Source: Thiomicrospira microaerophila (GTDB lineage: Bacteria > Pseudomonadota > Gammaproteobacteria > Thiomicrospirales > Thiomicrospiraceae). Taken from it: a stretch of DNA of 64,000 bases. The stretch is from NCBI RefSeq assembly GCF_000934765.1, contig NZ_JYNN01000004.1, positions 1 to 64,000 on the forward strand. The letters run 5' to 3'. Below the pieces are notes generated by a model. It saw only the letters and a program-made list of their open reading frames with translations. It searched no databases and was not told the DNA's origin. The position numbers and the translations under genes were made by a program. Below are positions 1 to 8,234 of the stretch, piece after piece; within the stretch, counting starts at the first letter, position 1, and every line of letters begins with the position of its first letter.

Positions 1-336
1 TTACGCCTAGTTGACTGGATGATACGATTACCGCATAATCTAGACATCGAAGTAAAAAACCTAGTAGACCAAATTGAAGAGGAAAAGCACATGGCATATG
101 TAACATCATTTGAGCGCATAGCGCGGGAAGAGGGCGAGCTTGAGGGTGAACTCAGGGGTGAGCTTAGAGGGCAGGCTAAGGTTTTATCTAAAATGATACG
201 TCTTAAATATCCTCATGAAGACCATTTAAACTACGAAGCGCGAATTAGTCAACTGAGTGAAGCGCAAATCGACCAACTGCTTGAGTGTTTTTTGCAATCG
301 ACCAGCCTAAAACAAATGTTCAGTATACTCGACTAA
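1..336 (+). CDS. Rpn-family putative transposase/nuclease, C-terminal part (cut by window edge)
   Basis: The reading frame is open from base 1, so the apparent ATG at 19 is probably internal and the N-terminal part lies outside the window. The visible 111 codons match the tail of the Rpn (recombination-promoting nuclease / 'PD-(D/E)XK transposase') family: a Trp-Met-x-Arg-Leu-Pro stretch, then Met-Ala-Tyr-Val-Thr-Ser-Phe-Glu-Arg, then the typical Glu/Gly-rich run with repeated Glu-Gly-Glu-Leu units, and a helical C-terminus. The PD-(D/E)XK catalytic core is not visible here, so activity cannot be judged. Such genes are often mobile and multicopy. The family call rests on this tail pattern only. 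Confidence 0.7.
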   Translation, partial: LRLVDWMIRLPHNLDIEVKNLVDQIEEEKHMAYVTSFERIAREEGELEGELRGELRGQAKVLSKMIRLKYPHEDHLNYEARISQLSEAQIDQLLECFLQSTSLKQMFSILD

Positions 337-352
337 AACCAACCATGGACCC

Positions 353-384
353 CCCGTCATTCCGGTGAAGGCTGGAATGACGGG
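353..384. repeat. Inverted repeat, 11-bp stem, 10-nt loop
   Basis: CCCGTCATTCC at 353-363 pairs with GGAATGACGGG at 374-384. The stem lies 17 bp after the Rpn-like stop codon and just downstream of folE2 (minus strand). There is no T-run, so it looks more like a dispersed REP-type hairpin than a strong terminator. Related 'GTCATTCC...GGAATGAC' hairpins are common in proteobacterial intergenic DNA. Confidence 0.7.
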
Positions 385-408
385 AGAGTAGTCTGCGTTT
401 GCACCGAG

Positions 409-1356
409 TTAGTTGACTAAGCCCATTAAATTTGGCTCATCGATATAGCCGTTTTCTATGCCTTTGGTGGCGACCGCAACGGCGTCGTGGGGGTGCAGGC
501 TTTCTAGGTGGTTGACGCGCAACCAAAAATCCAGCACTTGGGGCTGTTCAATCAGCGCCGCTTGTAAACGGCGGGCGGCATCTTCGCAGAACATTAGGTT
601 GCTGGCATTTAAACGCGCAAATTCTTGTTCGTCTTCGCGTTTAACCGCGGCTTGAACGGGTGTTTGCAAGGTGTCTTCAATCAGGTTAATCCAATTGGAA
701 AAATCCAGTTCAGCATTTTCTTGCAGGTGTAATTTGATTTGTGCATAGGAGCGCTGACTATGGGGGGTTGCACAAATGCCCTCGGGTGTGCCTAGCCATT
801 GCATGACTTGGGCATAATCTAAGTTTTGGTCCTTGCCAAACTTGGCTTCAAACGCGTCTTGGATTAATTGACGAGATAGCGCGGCGGAACAAGGGCAGGT
901 GGATGAATAGGGCACTTCAATGCTGACTTCGCACTTAAACTGGCCTTGTTTGAGTTCACCACGCAGGGTGGCTGGATAATGTTTCCAGCCTGCATTATCG
1001 CTTTTTAACGATTTACGACGCTCATAATAGTCAAACCGAAACTCGACAAACGCATGGTCACTTAAGCCTTGATGCGATTCAATAAATCGATTTAGGATCT
1101 CATGCACGCGTTGGGTGGTGAGCGTTTGTTGAGTCGCCATTTGATCCAGTAGCAGGTATAGACGTGACATGTGAATGCCTTTGCTGGTTGGATCCGTCAA
1201 ATTTACGTAAGCCTGGGTATGTGACGACAGGCGAATGGTTTCATGGTTAGATTGGATTAAAACCGGCAGTTCAATGCCGCTCATGCCGACCCAATTCAGG
1301 GTGGCTTGCGGGCCTTGGTGAGGTTGGCATGCGATATCGGGCATGTGCTTAGTCAT
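409..1356 (-). CDS. folE2: GTP cyclohydrolase FolE2 (type IB)
   Basis: Catalyses GTP to 7,8-dihydroneopterin triphosphate, the first step of folate synthesis; the FolE2 type does not strictly need zinc, unlike FolE1. At 315 aa the length suits the family, and the conserved core is present: Phe-Val-Glu-Phe-Arg-Phe in the T-fold, and the Ser-Ser-Thr-Cys-Pro-Cys-Ser-Ala-Ala stretch holding the metal-binding Cys. The ATG at 1356 is preceded by AGAAGGA at a good distance. The next gene upstream on the same strand encodes a COG0523 GTPase, a family often linked to folE2 under zinc limitation and Zur control. I looked for a Zur operator in the 1357-1477 gap and did not find a convincing one. Confidence 0.95.
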   Translation of the reverse strand: MTKHMPDIACQPHQGPQATLNWVGMSGIELPVLIQSNHETIRLSSHTQAYVNLTDPTSKGIHMSRLYLLLDQMATQQTLTTQRVHEILNRFIESHQGLSDHAFVEFRFDYYERRKSLKSDNAGWKHYPATLRGELKQGQFKCEVSIEVPYSSTCPCSAALSRQLIQDAFEAKFGKDQNLDYAQVMQWLGTPEGICATPHSQRSYAQIKLHLQENAELDFSNWINLIEDTLQTPVQAAVKREDEQEFARLNASNLMFCEDAARRLQAALIEQPQVLDFWLRVNHLESLHPHDAVAVATKGIENGYIDEPNLMGLVN

Positions 1357-1477
1357 GCAATTTCCTTCTGTAGCCTAAAAACGTGTTTTTCTTTAGGGAG
1401 TTAAAATTAAATGGCTTGCTATCATATCAAGGTTTTGGTTATTCGGCACTCATTTGCTCAGATTTTGTCACGATTAG

Positions 1478-2485
1478 TCATGGTCGGTCATGGATAACCG
1501 ATTCTAGTTTTTGTTCAAGTTTTTTGATATCGACTGGCTGATCAAACAACATTTCCAGCCGATTATCTTGCCGCCAGGCCTGGTCATCAAATGAGAGTTC
1601 GCCATTCACCCAATTTATTAACTGCCATTCATTGCCGGTTCTTAACAAGCCTTTGGCGCGAATCAAGCCAGCAGGCGGGTCAGCAAAAAAGGCTTTAAGT
1701 TGTGGCCGTTTAAACAGGAGTTCGGGTTGCCAAATCCAGCTCACCGCGTGGGTCGTGCCTTGCATAACCTGGCTTTGAAGCGTTTTGGGTAAGCCGCTGC
1801 TAAAATCCTCAACCAGGCCTGGTTGTTGGCTAAGCCCTGTAGCTTGTAAAAACAAAAAAGCGGGGCGAGTTGCTTTAAGTGTAAGCACGCTAAGGTCTAT
1901 CTGTCCAAAGGATGCGATTTGAATGTGCGGTTTGCCGAGTACGTTGGATTGTAAAAAATGCTGTGTGCTGTCGAGTAGATTCGCTGTGATTTTGTCGCGG
2001 CGGGTGAGTAGGACTAGATCGGCTAGCTGAATAAAATCACGTAGCAGGGCGGACTTTTTATAAATTTCAGGACTAAAGCGCTGTAGATCGATTAAGCAAA
2101 TGCTGGAGGTTAATTTGAACGGGCGGTCGGTAATTGTTTTTTTGAGGGTGTCGATGATTTGAGCGGGATGAGCAAGGCCGCTGGGTTCGATGATTAAGCG
2201 TTCAATACTAGGGTCTTGGCTGATGGTTTGCAGGGTTTGGGCTAAGGGGCGTTGGGCACTGCAGCAAATACAACCGCCTTGCACTTCAAACAATGGAGTG
2301 TCGTTTTGTTGCAGGGTGCGGGCATCGATCCCCAGTACCCCAAAGTCATTAATCAGCAGCGCCCAGCGTTCTGAAATGGGTTTTTGCGATAAAAGGTGAA
2401 GAATCAAGCTGGTTTTACCACTGCCAAGCAGTCCGAAAACCAGCGTCACCTCAATCGGAGGGTTGGGCATCTTGGAAAAGGTCAT
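1478..2485 (-). CDS. COG0523 (CobW/ZigA-like) metallochaperone GTPase
   Basis: G3E-family GTPase of the COG0523 type, thought to deliver metals, often zinc, to client enzymes. Visible motifs: Walker A Gly-Leu-Leu-Gly-Ser-Gly-Lys-Thr-Ser near the N-terminus; the metal-binding CxCC motif in Gly-Gly-Cys-Ile-Cys-Cys-Ser; Glu-Pro-Ser-Gly-Leu-Ala-His-Pro as the switch/Walker B element; and a CobW C-terminal domain. The frame opens at TTG 2494, but ATG 2485 or ATG 2470 are more natural starts. All overlap the end of mqo, which suggests co-transcription. Next to folE2 it may serve folate synthesis under zinc stress (inference). Two copies of the 14-mer palindrome family lie in the gene: 1811 exact, read as Pro-Gly-Leu-Val, and 1574 degenerate. 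Confidence 0.88.
   Translation of the reverse strand: MTFSKMPNPPIEVTLVFGLLGSGKTSLILHLLSQKPISERWALLINDFGVLGIDARTLQQNDTPLFEVQGGCICCSAQRPLAQTLQTISQDPSIERLIIEPSGLAHPAQIIDTLKKTITDRPFKLTSSICLIDLQRFSPEIYKKSALLRDFIQLADLVLLTRRDKITANLLDSTQHFLQSNVLGKPHIQIASFGQIDLSVLTLKATRPAFLFLQATGLSQQPGLVEDFSSGLPKTLQSQVMQGTTHAVSWIWQPELLFKRPQLKAFFADPPAGLIRAKGLLRTGNEWQLINWVNGELSFDDQAWRQDNRLEMLFDQPVDIKKLEQKLESVIHDRP
1811..1824. repeat. 14-bp palindrome AACCAGGCCTGGTT
   Basis: Exact copy, inside the COG0523 GTPase gene, read in the Pro-Gly-Leu-Val frame. Flanking C and G extend it to a 16-bp palindrome (1810-1825). Confidence 0.95.
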
Positions 2486-3815
2486 GTCCTTCAAGCAGGT
2501 CGTTGACTAGTTGATCGCGTTTGAGCTCAATCCCTAAACGTTCACAGACAATTCGCGCATCGCGATAGGCATTGTATAAGCAGGTGGTGGCGCCAGGTGA
2601 GGGTGTCATGTTAAAGATCAGATTCTCGCCAGCAGGCACAATGCTGGCTTCGCCGAGTTTGAGTTGCATGGTGTCCTTGTCAATCACTTGGGGGCGTAAT
2701 CCGCCGACGCCTTTAGCAAATTGCAGGTCTTCAATTTTCAGTCCTGGGATGATTTTTTGTGCATCTTTTAAAAATAGTTTTTTACGAATGCCCGGGATTT
2801 CAAATGCAAAATTACGCAAAATATAATTGCGAATATCACTGTCTTTCATTAAATCCCAAAACACTTTCATCACTTTGAGATCCAGTTTGAGACTCTTCCA
2901 AAACTCCCAATAGGTGCCCCCGGTGTAACGCTCAAGTTTAGGGAGTACCAGAGCCGTGGGACCAAGGCGGGTTTTATTGGGTTCGGCTAGGTCTGGGTCG
3001 CCATGCAGGGCGGCAAACGGTAATTTGTCGTTTTGAATCGTGTAAACCTTACCTTTTAGCAAGTTCGGCACATAATAAAAGCTGCCGGCCATCGGTAAAA
3101 TCGACATGTTCAAGCCGTGACCGAGTTGATTGGCGAGCAATAAACTATGCCCACCTGCAGAGACCACCACAAACCTCGACATAAATGTACCTTGTGCAGA
3201 GGTAATCTCATAATGGTCATCAAATTTTTGAATTTTTTTCGCTTGGGTACCGAGGTTGATCGAAACTTCGGTTTGATATTTACGTGCTTCAGCGATAAAC
3301 GAGCGGGAGAGCTTGCCATAGTTAACAGCGGAGAACTCATCGGTACAGCCTGAAGCCAGGATTTTTTCAGGACGAGGTTGGCCATCAATCAACGCCACAC
3401 CGGGTTCAATTTGGGCAATTTTTTCGGCATCCCACAATTCCATATAGGGAAAGGTCTCGGCAAACGCATGATGGCGTGCTTCTAGCTTTTCGCACTCTTC
3501 ATCGCCGACCGCCAAGATCATTTTTGGGTATTTATACAGAAAATCATTTTTTTCAAACTGCTTGGCATAATGCACAATCATATTAGCTTGGCGCTTGACT
3601 TGGCCTGCTTTGACGAGTGAATAGTTGGTTTCAATATCGCCACAATGCAAGGTTTGGCTGTTACTGCGTGCATTGGAGTTCAGTGGCGCCAACGTGCCAT
3701 ACTTTTCAAGAAGTGCTATTGACTTAACTTTACTGTATTTAGCTAAGACATAGGTTAAGGCGCAGCCCGAAATGCCGCCGCCAATGATAATGACATCAAA
3801 AACCCGTTTTTTCAT
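2451..3815 (-). CDS. mqo: Malate:quinone oxidoreductase-like FAD enzyme
   Basis: FAD-dependent dehydrogenase expected to oxidise malate to oxaloacetate and pass electrons to quinone at the membrane. The N-terminal Rossmann motif is Ile-Ile-Gly-Gly-Gly-Ile-Ser-Gly-Cys-Ala, followed by Asn-Ala-Arg-Ser-Asn-Ser-Gln-Thr and Glu-Thr-Asn-Tyr-Ser. The C-terminus has the FAD-closing Pro-Ser-Pro-Gly-Ala-Thr-Thr. At 454 aa it fits the shorter Mqo class (Campylobacter/Helicobacter-like and some sulfur-oxidising gammaproteobacteria) rather than the roughly 500-aa E. coli form. This replaces NAD malate dehydrogenase in many chemolithoautotrophs. Family membership is clear; substrate is inferred and could be another hydroxyacid. 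An inverted repeat lies directly upstream (3818-3862). Confidence 0.8.
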   Translation of the reverse strand: MKKRVFDVIIIGGGISGCALTYVLAKYSKVKSIALLEKYGTLAPLNSNARSNSQTLHCGDIETNYSLVKAGQVKRQANMIVHYAKQFEKNDFLYKYPKMILAVGDEECEKLEARHHAFAETFPYMELWDAEKIAQIEPGVALIDGQPRPEKILASGCTDEFSAVNYGKLSRSFIAEARKYQTEVSINLGTQAKKIQKFDDHYEITSAQGTFMSRFVVVSAGGHSLLLANQLGHGLNMSILPMAGSFYYVPNLLKGKVYTIQNDKLPFAALHGDPDLAEPNKTRLGPTALVLPKLERYTGGTYWEFWKSLKLDLKVMKVFWDLMKDSDIRNYILRNFAFEIPGIRKKLFLKDAQKIIPGLKIEDLQFAKGVGGLRPQVIDKDTMQLKLGEASIVPAGENLIFNMTPSPGATTCLYNAYRDARIVCERLGIELKRDQLVNDLLEGHDLFQDAQPSD

Positions 3816-3817
3816 CT

Positions 3818-3862
3818 GATTTATAAACCGATACTAAGTGTTAATAATCAGATTATAAATCA
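3818..3862 (-). promoter_or_regulatory. Inverted repeat upstream of mqo
   Basis: TGATTTATAA at 3818-3827 and its exact complement TTATAAATCA at 3853-3862 flank 25 AT-rich bases, ending 3 bp before the mqo start. The position fits an operator or a 5' leader hairpin. No known regulator motif was recognised. Confidence 0.5.
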
Positions 3863-3931
3863 AGCTGTCGATGAAAAGTGACCAAATTTATTAAATATTT
3901 GTCAGAATATCCTGTATAAAAGCCGAGGAGT

Positions 3932-3996
3932 CTGTCGGACGAAACCGATCGTGGCCAAAACCTGCTTTTTTGTAGCAGATGGCTTTAGTCCGACAG
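3932..3996. repeat. Dispersed inverted repeat (CTGTCGGAC ends)
   Basis: CTGTCGGAC at 3932-3940 pairs with GTCCGACAG at 3988-3996; an inner hairpin CTGC-(T-run)-GCAG sits at 3962-3978. The reverse complement resembles the segment at 60344-60398 (shared TGTCGGACTAAAGCC and a CTGC-AAAAAA core), so this is a small dispersed family. The 3816-4152 gap holds nothing else beyond the mqo inverted repeat. Confidence 0.6.
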
Positions 3997-4152
3997 CCTG
4001 ATACAAGACGGTTTTTTTGGTGGTGGTATTTTGTTGTTTTTGAGTAAATGGCTGGAAAGCCGAGTTGGCTTAGGTTAGTATGCTGAATTGGTTGGCGCAG
4101 TCGGTGGTTACTGTTTTTGTTTGAAAATAAGTGAGAGTAGCAGATATAGACT

Positions 4153-4797
4153 ATGGTGCAAGACAATCAAATTTTAATTATTGAAGATGATCAAGCCTTA
4201 AGGAAAATGATTTCTGCTGTATTGAGTCAGCAAGGGTATAAGGCTTTGCAGGCTAAAAATCTCGCCACGGCGATGGAGATTTTGGATTCAGAATCAGGGA
4301 TAAAGTGCGTTGTTCAGGACTTAGGGCTGCCGCCTAAGCCTCATTCAATTGAGGCTGGACTTGGCTCGATGCGTCAAATTTTATCAATGAGGCCTTGGTT
4401 GAAAGTGATTGTGTTAACAGGGCATGATAAACAAGATGCAGCCACCCAGGCCATTAAGGAAGGGGCGTTTGATTTTTTACAAAAGCCGGTGTCGATGGAT
4501 TTACTACTCGCAGCTATTTCGCGCGCATTATTATTTTTTGATACCGAGAAAAATTTAACAACGCAAGGTTGTTTTGCCGTTTCATTAAACTCTTCACTCG
4601 ATGACAGCGGGCTAAAAGGTTCAAAGGAAGGTTTTGAGCTGAACTTAATTAAGCGAGTGTTGGAAGAAGAGAATTATCGTATTCTCAATGTGGCTAAACG
4701 CTTAGGTGTACGGCGTGAAAATTTATATTATTTGTTTCGTAAGCATGGCATTGATTCTGAATGGGTGCATCGAATGCACGCGCAGCGAAAAAATTAA
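4153..4797 (+). CDS. PrsR-like response regulator lacking the AAA+ domain
   Basis: Two-component response regulator. Residues 1-125 form a receiver domain with acidic Glu11/Asp12/Asp13, phospho-acceptor Asp56 in Val-Gln-Asp-Leu-Gly-Leu-Pro-Pro, Thr in Val-Leu-Thr-Gly and Lys-Pro near 115. Residues about 160-205 form a Fis-type helix-turn-helix (Asn-Tyr-Arg-Ile-Leu-Asn-Val-Ala-Lys-Arg-Leu-Gly-Val). The 'DLGLPP...GL..M..IL' pattern is that of PrsR, the regulator of PEP-CTERM/EpsH loci. PrsR normally carries a sigma54 AAA+ ATPase between the two domains; here it is absent, so it is unlikely to activate sigma54 promoters directly. No partner kinase lies next to it. Receiver and HTH are clear; the PrsR affinity is a pattern judgement. 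Confidence 0.85.
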   Translation: MVQDNQILIIEDDQALRKMISAVLSQQGYKALQAKNLATAMEILDSESGIKCVVQDLGLPPKPHSIEAGLGSMRQILSMRPWLKVIVLTGHDKQDAATQAIKEGAFDFLQKPVSMDLLLAAISRALLFFDTEKNLTTQGCFAVSLNSSLDDSGLKGSKEGFELNLIKRVLEEENYRILNVAKRLGVRRENLYYLFRKHGIDSEWVHRMHAQRKN

Positions 4798-4923
4798 CGC
4801 TTAGGCATCGTTTGATCAAACAATCGGCTGCACAAAAGCGGCGTTTGGGTGTTTTTAATCTCGCCTATCATCTGCGCATACGTTAGTAGCCTGGGAACGG
4901 TGGCTGGGTAACTTGTTGATTTA

Positions 4924-6927
4924 TTATTTTTTTAAGCGGTGTTTGTCTTCTTGCGCGTATGCGTCTCGCAGCCAACGCCAATTCTCGGTACTAAAATAAA
5001 ATGTTGGGTTAGCGGCTTGTTCTTTATGCAAGGAGCGCTCAAGTCGTGCTAGGTTTGCGTTTTGCCACTGGCCTGGCGGTCGCCTTTCGCATTTATCAAA
5101 GTCAATAAGCCAGATTGTTGATAGGGAATCTAGCAAAATATTGTGACAGTTTAGGTCGGCGTGATAAATGCCGGCTTGATGAAAGCGCGCGATCGTGCGA
5201 CCTACCGCTTGCCACGTTTCGATTGCTAAGGGTTGCTGGCAAAGATGGGTAAATAAATCTTGGCTGTGCGGTATTAACTCAATCAAAATATCCGCGCGAT
5301 AAAATAATCCACTCGCTTGGTAACGTGCGCCACAAGCCCTGGGTACAGGCAAACCTTGCGTACGCATCCAGTTTAATAAGCGAAACTCTTGAAATGCACG
5401 ACTGGATATGGCCGATGACCCAAAGAACTGATCCTTTAACCCCTTACCGATGAAGCCGCCACGATAATAGTGTCGTAGCACCATTTTCTGCTGATTGTGT
5501 TCAATAAACCAAACCTGATTACGCCCTGTTGAGTGACCGATGATCTTATTTTGTGTTCGCCAGTAATCGGGGCTGAAGGCTTGGTCTCGGATGTCATCAG
5601 CGATATAGCGTGTATCCACAATAGTATGAGTATGGGCTTGTTGGGCGGTGGTTTGCCAGCTTAGCGTGTCGCCAAGATATTGTGTTAGGCACGACAGGGT
5701 TTTAAGCGTTGCGCCATGGTGTTGATTAAAAAAAGCTTGGGCACGATCGCCAGTTTGTTGTGCTTGGTCGGGGTTTAATAACCAGTGATTGAGTTGCGCG
5801 ACGATCTCGTCGGCGTGATGAACCCATGCCACAGCGTGTTGCCGGTCAAGCTGTCGGTAGATGTCAGCAAAGTTAAACACCTGTCGACCGCTCATCATCG
5901 GTTTGCCAAAGCTTATCGCTTCTAGCGGGTTGTGGCCGCCGCGCGCCACTAAGCTGCCGCCAATAAACACCGTGTCGGCTTGCTGGTACCAGCGTACCAA
6001 GTCGCCCATGGTATCGCCTAAAATGACTTGGGTATCCGGTGCGATTTCGGTGGATTGACTTAAACGCTGAAATCGACAGCCGGCTTGAAGCAGTTGTTGT
6101 GCAACCGGATTAAACCGCTCTGGATGGCGAGGTACTAAGACCAGTGTCAGTGTCGGGTGTGATGGGCTAAGTTTTTTAAATGCTTGTATGAGTATTTCGT
6201 CTTCACCTGGATGTGTGCTGCCTGCTACCCATAGTGTTCTGTTTTTAAGGGTGTCGCACAGTGTGCTGGGGAAGGGGGTTTCAGGTGGTTTGAAGTCAAA
6301 TTTGAGGTTTCCTACTGACCAGGCCTGGTTGTTAAATCCCAGTTTTTTAAACCGCCGTAAACTGGCTTGGTTTTGCACTAAGATAGCGTCAAGATTATTC
6401 AGTATCAGGCGTGTAAACCAATAATAACGGCGATAGGCGCGTGCGGATTTTTTGGACAGGCGTCCATTAACCAAAAAGGTATCCACCTTTGCTTTACGAC
6501 AAGCGATAAGTAAATTGGGCCAGAGTTCGGTTTCTAGTAGGATTAAGGCGCGTGGTGAAAGGGCGCTTAACCAGCGCTCAATAGCGTCAGGCATATCCAA
6601 GGGTAAGTAGCAGTGCGCGACATGATCACCAAACAAGGTATGAATTCGTTCCGATCCCGTCGGGGTGGTACACGTTACTAGAATCGGTGTGAGAGGATAG
6701 GTTGTGCAGAGGGCATTGATCAAAGGCTTGGCGGCCTCCACTTCACCTACTGATGCACAGTGTATGACCACCGCACCCTGGGCGCGGGTACGTAAATGTT
6801 GGGGGAGAACACCTAAACGTTCGCACCAGCGTTGACGGTAACGTTTGTCTTTGATGCTGCGTAGCAGTAAAATCAGGCCGATAACTGGGCTGAAAAAATA
6901 AAATAGGAAGCTATAAAGAAAAGACAT
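4924..6927 (-). CDS. waaA: Fused Kdo transferase (WaaA) and Kdo kinase (KdkA)
   Basis: A single 667-aa frame carries two LPS inner-core enzymes. Residues 1-425 are a GT30 Kdo transferase: N-terminal membrane anchor (Phe-Leu-Phe-Tyr-Phe-Phe-Ser-Pro-Val), Gly-Glu-Val-Glu-Ala near 65, and Gly-Gly-His-Asn-Pro-Leu-Glu in the CMP-Kdo site. Residues about 430-660 match KdkA, an ATP-dependent kinase that phosphorylates Kdo: His-Ala-Asp-Leu-Asn at 589-593 is the catalytic loop, followed by Cys-His-Asn-Ile-Leu-Leu and Ile-Asp-Phe-Asp as the metal-binding loop. In Haemophilus the two are separate genes, where WaaA adds one Kdo and KdkA phosphorylates it. The fusion implies a single, phosphorylated Kdo (inference). 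The gene stands alone and its start overlaps no neighbour. Confidence 0.92.
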   Translation of the reverse strand: MSFLYSFLFYFFSPVIGLILLLRSIKDKRYRQRWCERLGVLPQHLRTRAQGAVVIHCASVGEVEAAKPLINALCTTYPLTPILVTCTTPTGSERIHTLFGDHVAHCYLPLDMPDAIERWLSALSPRALILLETELWPNLLIACRKAKVDTFLVNGRLSKKSARAYRRYYWFTRLILNNLDAILVQNQASLRRFKKLGFNNQAWSVGNLKFDFKPPETPFPSTLCDTLKNRTLWVAGSTHPGEDEILIQAFKKLSPSHPTLTLVLVPRHPERFNPVAQQLLQAGCRFQRLSQSTEIAPDTQVILGDTMGDLVRWYQQADTVFIGGSLVARGGHNPLEAISFGKPMMSGRQVFNFADIYRQLDRQHAVAWVHHADEIVAQLNHWLLNPDQAQQTGDRAQAFFNQHHGATLKTLSCLTQYLGDTLSWQTTAQQAHTHTIVDTRYIADDIRDQAFSPDYWRTQNKIIGHSTGRNQVWFIEHNQQKMVLRHYYRGGFIGKGLKDQFFGSSAISSRAFQEFRLLNWMRTQGLPVPRACGARYQASGLFYRADILIELIPHSQDLFTHLCQQPLAIETWQAVGRTIARFHQAGIYHADLNCHNILLDSLSTIWLIDFDKCERRPPGQWQNANLARLERSLHKEQAANPTFYFSTENWRWLRDAYAQEDKHRLKK
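6317..6330. repeat. Near-copy of 14-bp palindrome
   Basis: GACCAGGCCTGGTT, one mismatch from AACCAGGCCTGGTT, in the waaA part of the fusion gene, read as Asn-Gln-Ala-Trp. Confidence 0.85.
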
Positions 6928-7086
6928 GGTTTACCTGATTTATCCTGGGTTGTGGTTTTTGGCATCCGCTTTGCGTTAAACGATAAGGGATGACAAGCGT
7001 GAGTGATGCGCTTATTTTAACCTCATCTTTCGCTCGCTTGAACTAAAACAGCACTGTCGTCAATATTTTAAACGCGATGGCATCGC

Positions 7087-7115
7087 GCGTAAAATTGCAC
7101 TTTGCGATTTTACGC
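7087..7115. other. 9-bp stem hairpin in the 6928-7229 gap
   Basis: GCGTAAAAT (7087-7095) pairs with ATTTTACGC (7107-7115) across an 11-nt loop; a third TTTTACGC copy lies near 7155. The spacing suggests an operator cluster or leader hairpin ahead of the PilZ gene. The rest of this gap is AT-rich with no ORF or clear promoter that I can support. Confidence 0.5.
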
Positions 7116-7229
7116 ATTTAATTGTAAAATGTTTATTTTAAATCTTTCATAAATTTTACGCGGATTGCCTATAGACTTGCTCGCCGTTTTTATTAATTGT
7201 AGGCTAAACACCTTTTTTGAGAAGTGACC

Positions 7230-8234
7230 ATGCAAAACCAACGTCAATTGCCACCTAGTTTTGCGCAAACCGCTCAAGACATTCATACCTCTTGGAATGG
7301 GATTGGGCGCCGCTTTCATCGTTTAGACTTGCGCACTAAGGTCTTAATTGCGCCCGGTGAATTTGATTCGTTTAAAGACATTTACAGCGCTAATGTGGTT
7401 TATTATTCTCGCCATGTTTTGGGACAGCATGGCCATTTAAAAACCTGCATACTTGAAGATCTTGAACATATTGATCGTTTTAAGGTTCAGCTCAGTACCC
7501 TAGTCAGTGAGTTTTTTGATGCGGTAGACTTTTTTGCGCATGCTGTAAAACAGTTATCAGAAGGCATGAATCCGTTAAGAGATGCGATTTATCTTCTGCG
7601 GGTGAGTCAATTTAAAGAATACTCTAATGAATTGAATCGTTTTTGTGCAGACTCACCCAAAACCCATGGATTTTTAGTCGCGATTTATCAAAAATATTTT
7701 TATTACTTGGATATGCTGGTTCAAGTTTTGCAGCAGTCTACCTCAAGCTATTTGGTTGTGCCTAACGCGAATAACTGGCCAAAATTTGATAGTGAAAAAA
7801 ATTTATACACACTGAGCACCGATGCCAATTTGAAGGTGCCCTTAATTCGAATGGTGTGTCATATGACAGCGTTGCTAGATTTGCATGCCAATATTTTAAA
7901 AGATATCTGTCTGGATTGCGCCACCAAAATTAATCCAAACAATTGGCAGCCCACGGTTATTAATTTGAGTGAGGGTGGTGTGGCGATAGATCTACAAAAA
8001 AAGTTTAAGGTGCATGAGCGTGTGGAGGTGTTTTGTTGGTTGCCAAGTGTAAAAAGTACCATTAATCTACAAGGAAGCATTGTTCGCATTGATTCGATAA
8101 CAGGGCGCTTTGTGGATAGAATTGCTATCGACTTTAAACATCCTACCGATTTTTTGCAGCGCGCGATTCGAAAAGAAATTCAATATCAAGAGCTTAAAAG
8201 GTTAGCCCGTGCCTGGAACCAGTTACCCGATTGA
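7230..8234 (+). CDS. PilZ-domain protein with long unknown N-terminal region
   Basis: 334 aa from ATG 7230, chosen because GAGAAG sits at a proper distance; GTG 7224 would leave no room for a ribosome site. Residues 1-225 are helical and of unknown function. The last 100 residues look like a PilZ domain, with Asn-Leu-Ser-Glu-Gly-Gly-Val-Ala-Ile matching the Asn/Asp-x-Ser-x-x-Gly-Gly motif and a later Ile-Ala-Ile-Asp-Phe strand. The upstream Arg-x-x-x-Arg half of the c-di-GMP site is not obvious, so ligand binding is uncertain. The next gene overlaps its 3' end, so the two are likely co-translated. No signal peptide; probably cytosolic. Confidence 0.75.
   Translation: MQNQRQLPPSFAQTAQDIHTSWNGIGRRFHRLDLRTKVLIAPGEFDSFKDIYSANVVYYSRHVLGQHGHLKTCILEDLEHIDRFKVQLSTLVSEFFDAVDFFAHAVKQLSEGMNPLRDAIYLLRVSQFKEYSNELNRFCADSPKTHGFLVAIYQKYFYYLDMLVQVLQQSTSSYLVVPNANNWPKFDSEKNLYTLSTDANLKVPLIRMVCHMTALLDLHANILKDICLDCATKINPNNWQPTVINLSEGGVAIDLQKKFKVHERVEVFCWLPSVKSTINLQGSIVRIDSITGRFVDRIAIDFKHPTDFLQRAIRKEIQYQELKRLARAWNQLPD

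Noticed and set aside
1357-1477. Zur operator before folE2
   Set aside because: No palindrome close to the Zur consensus.
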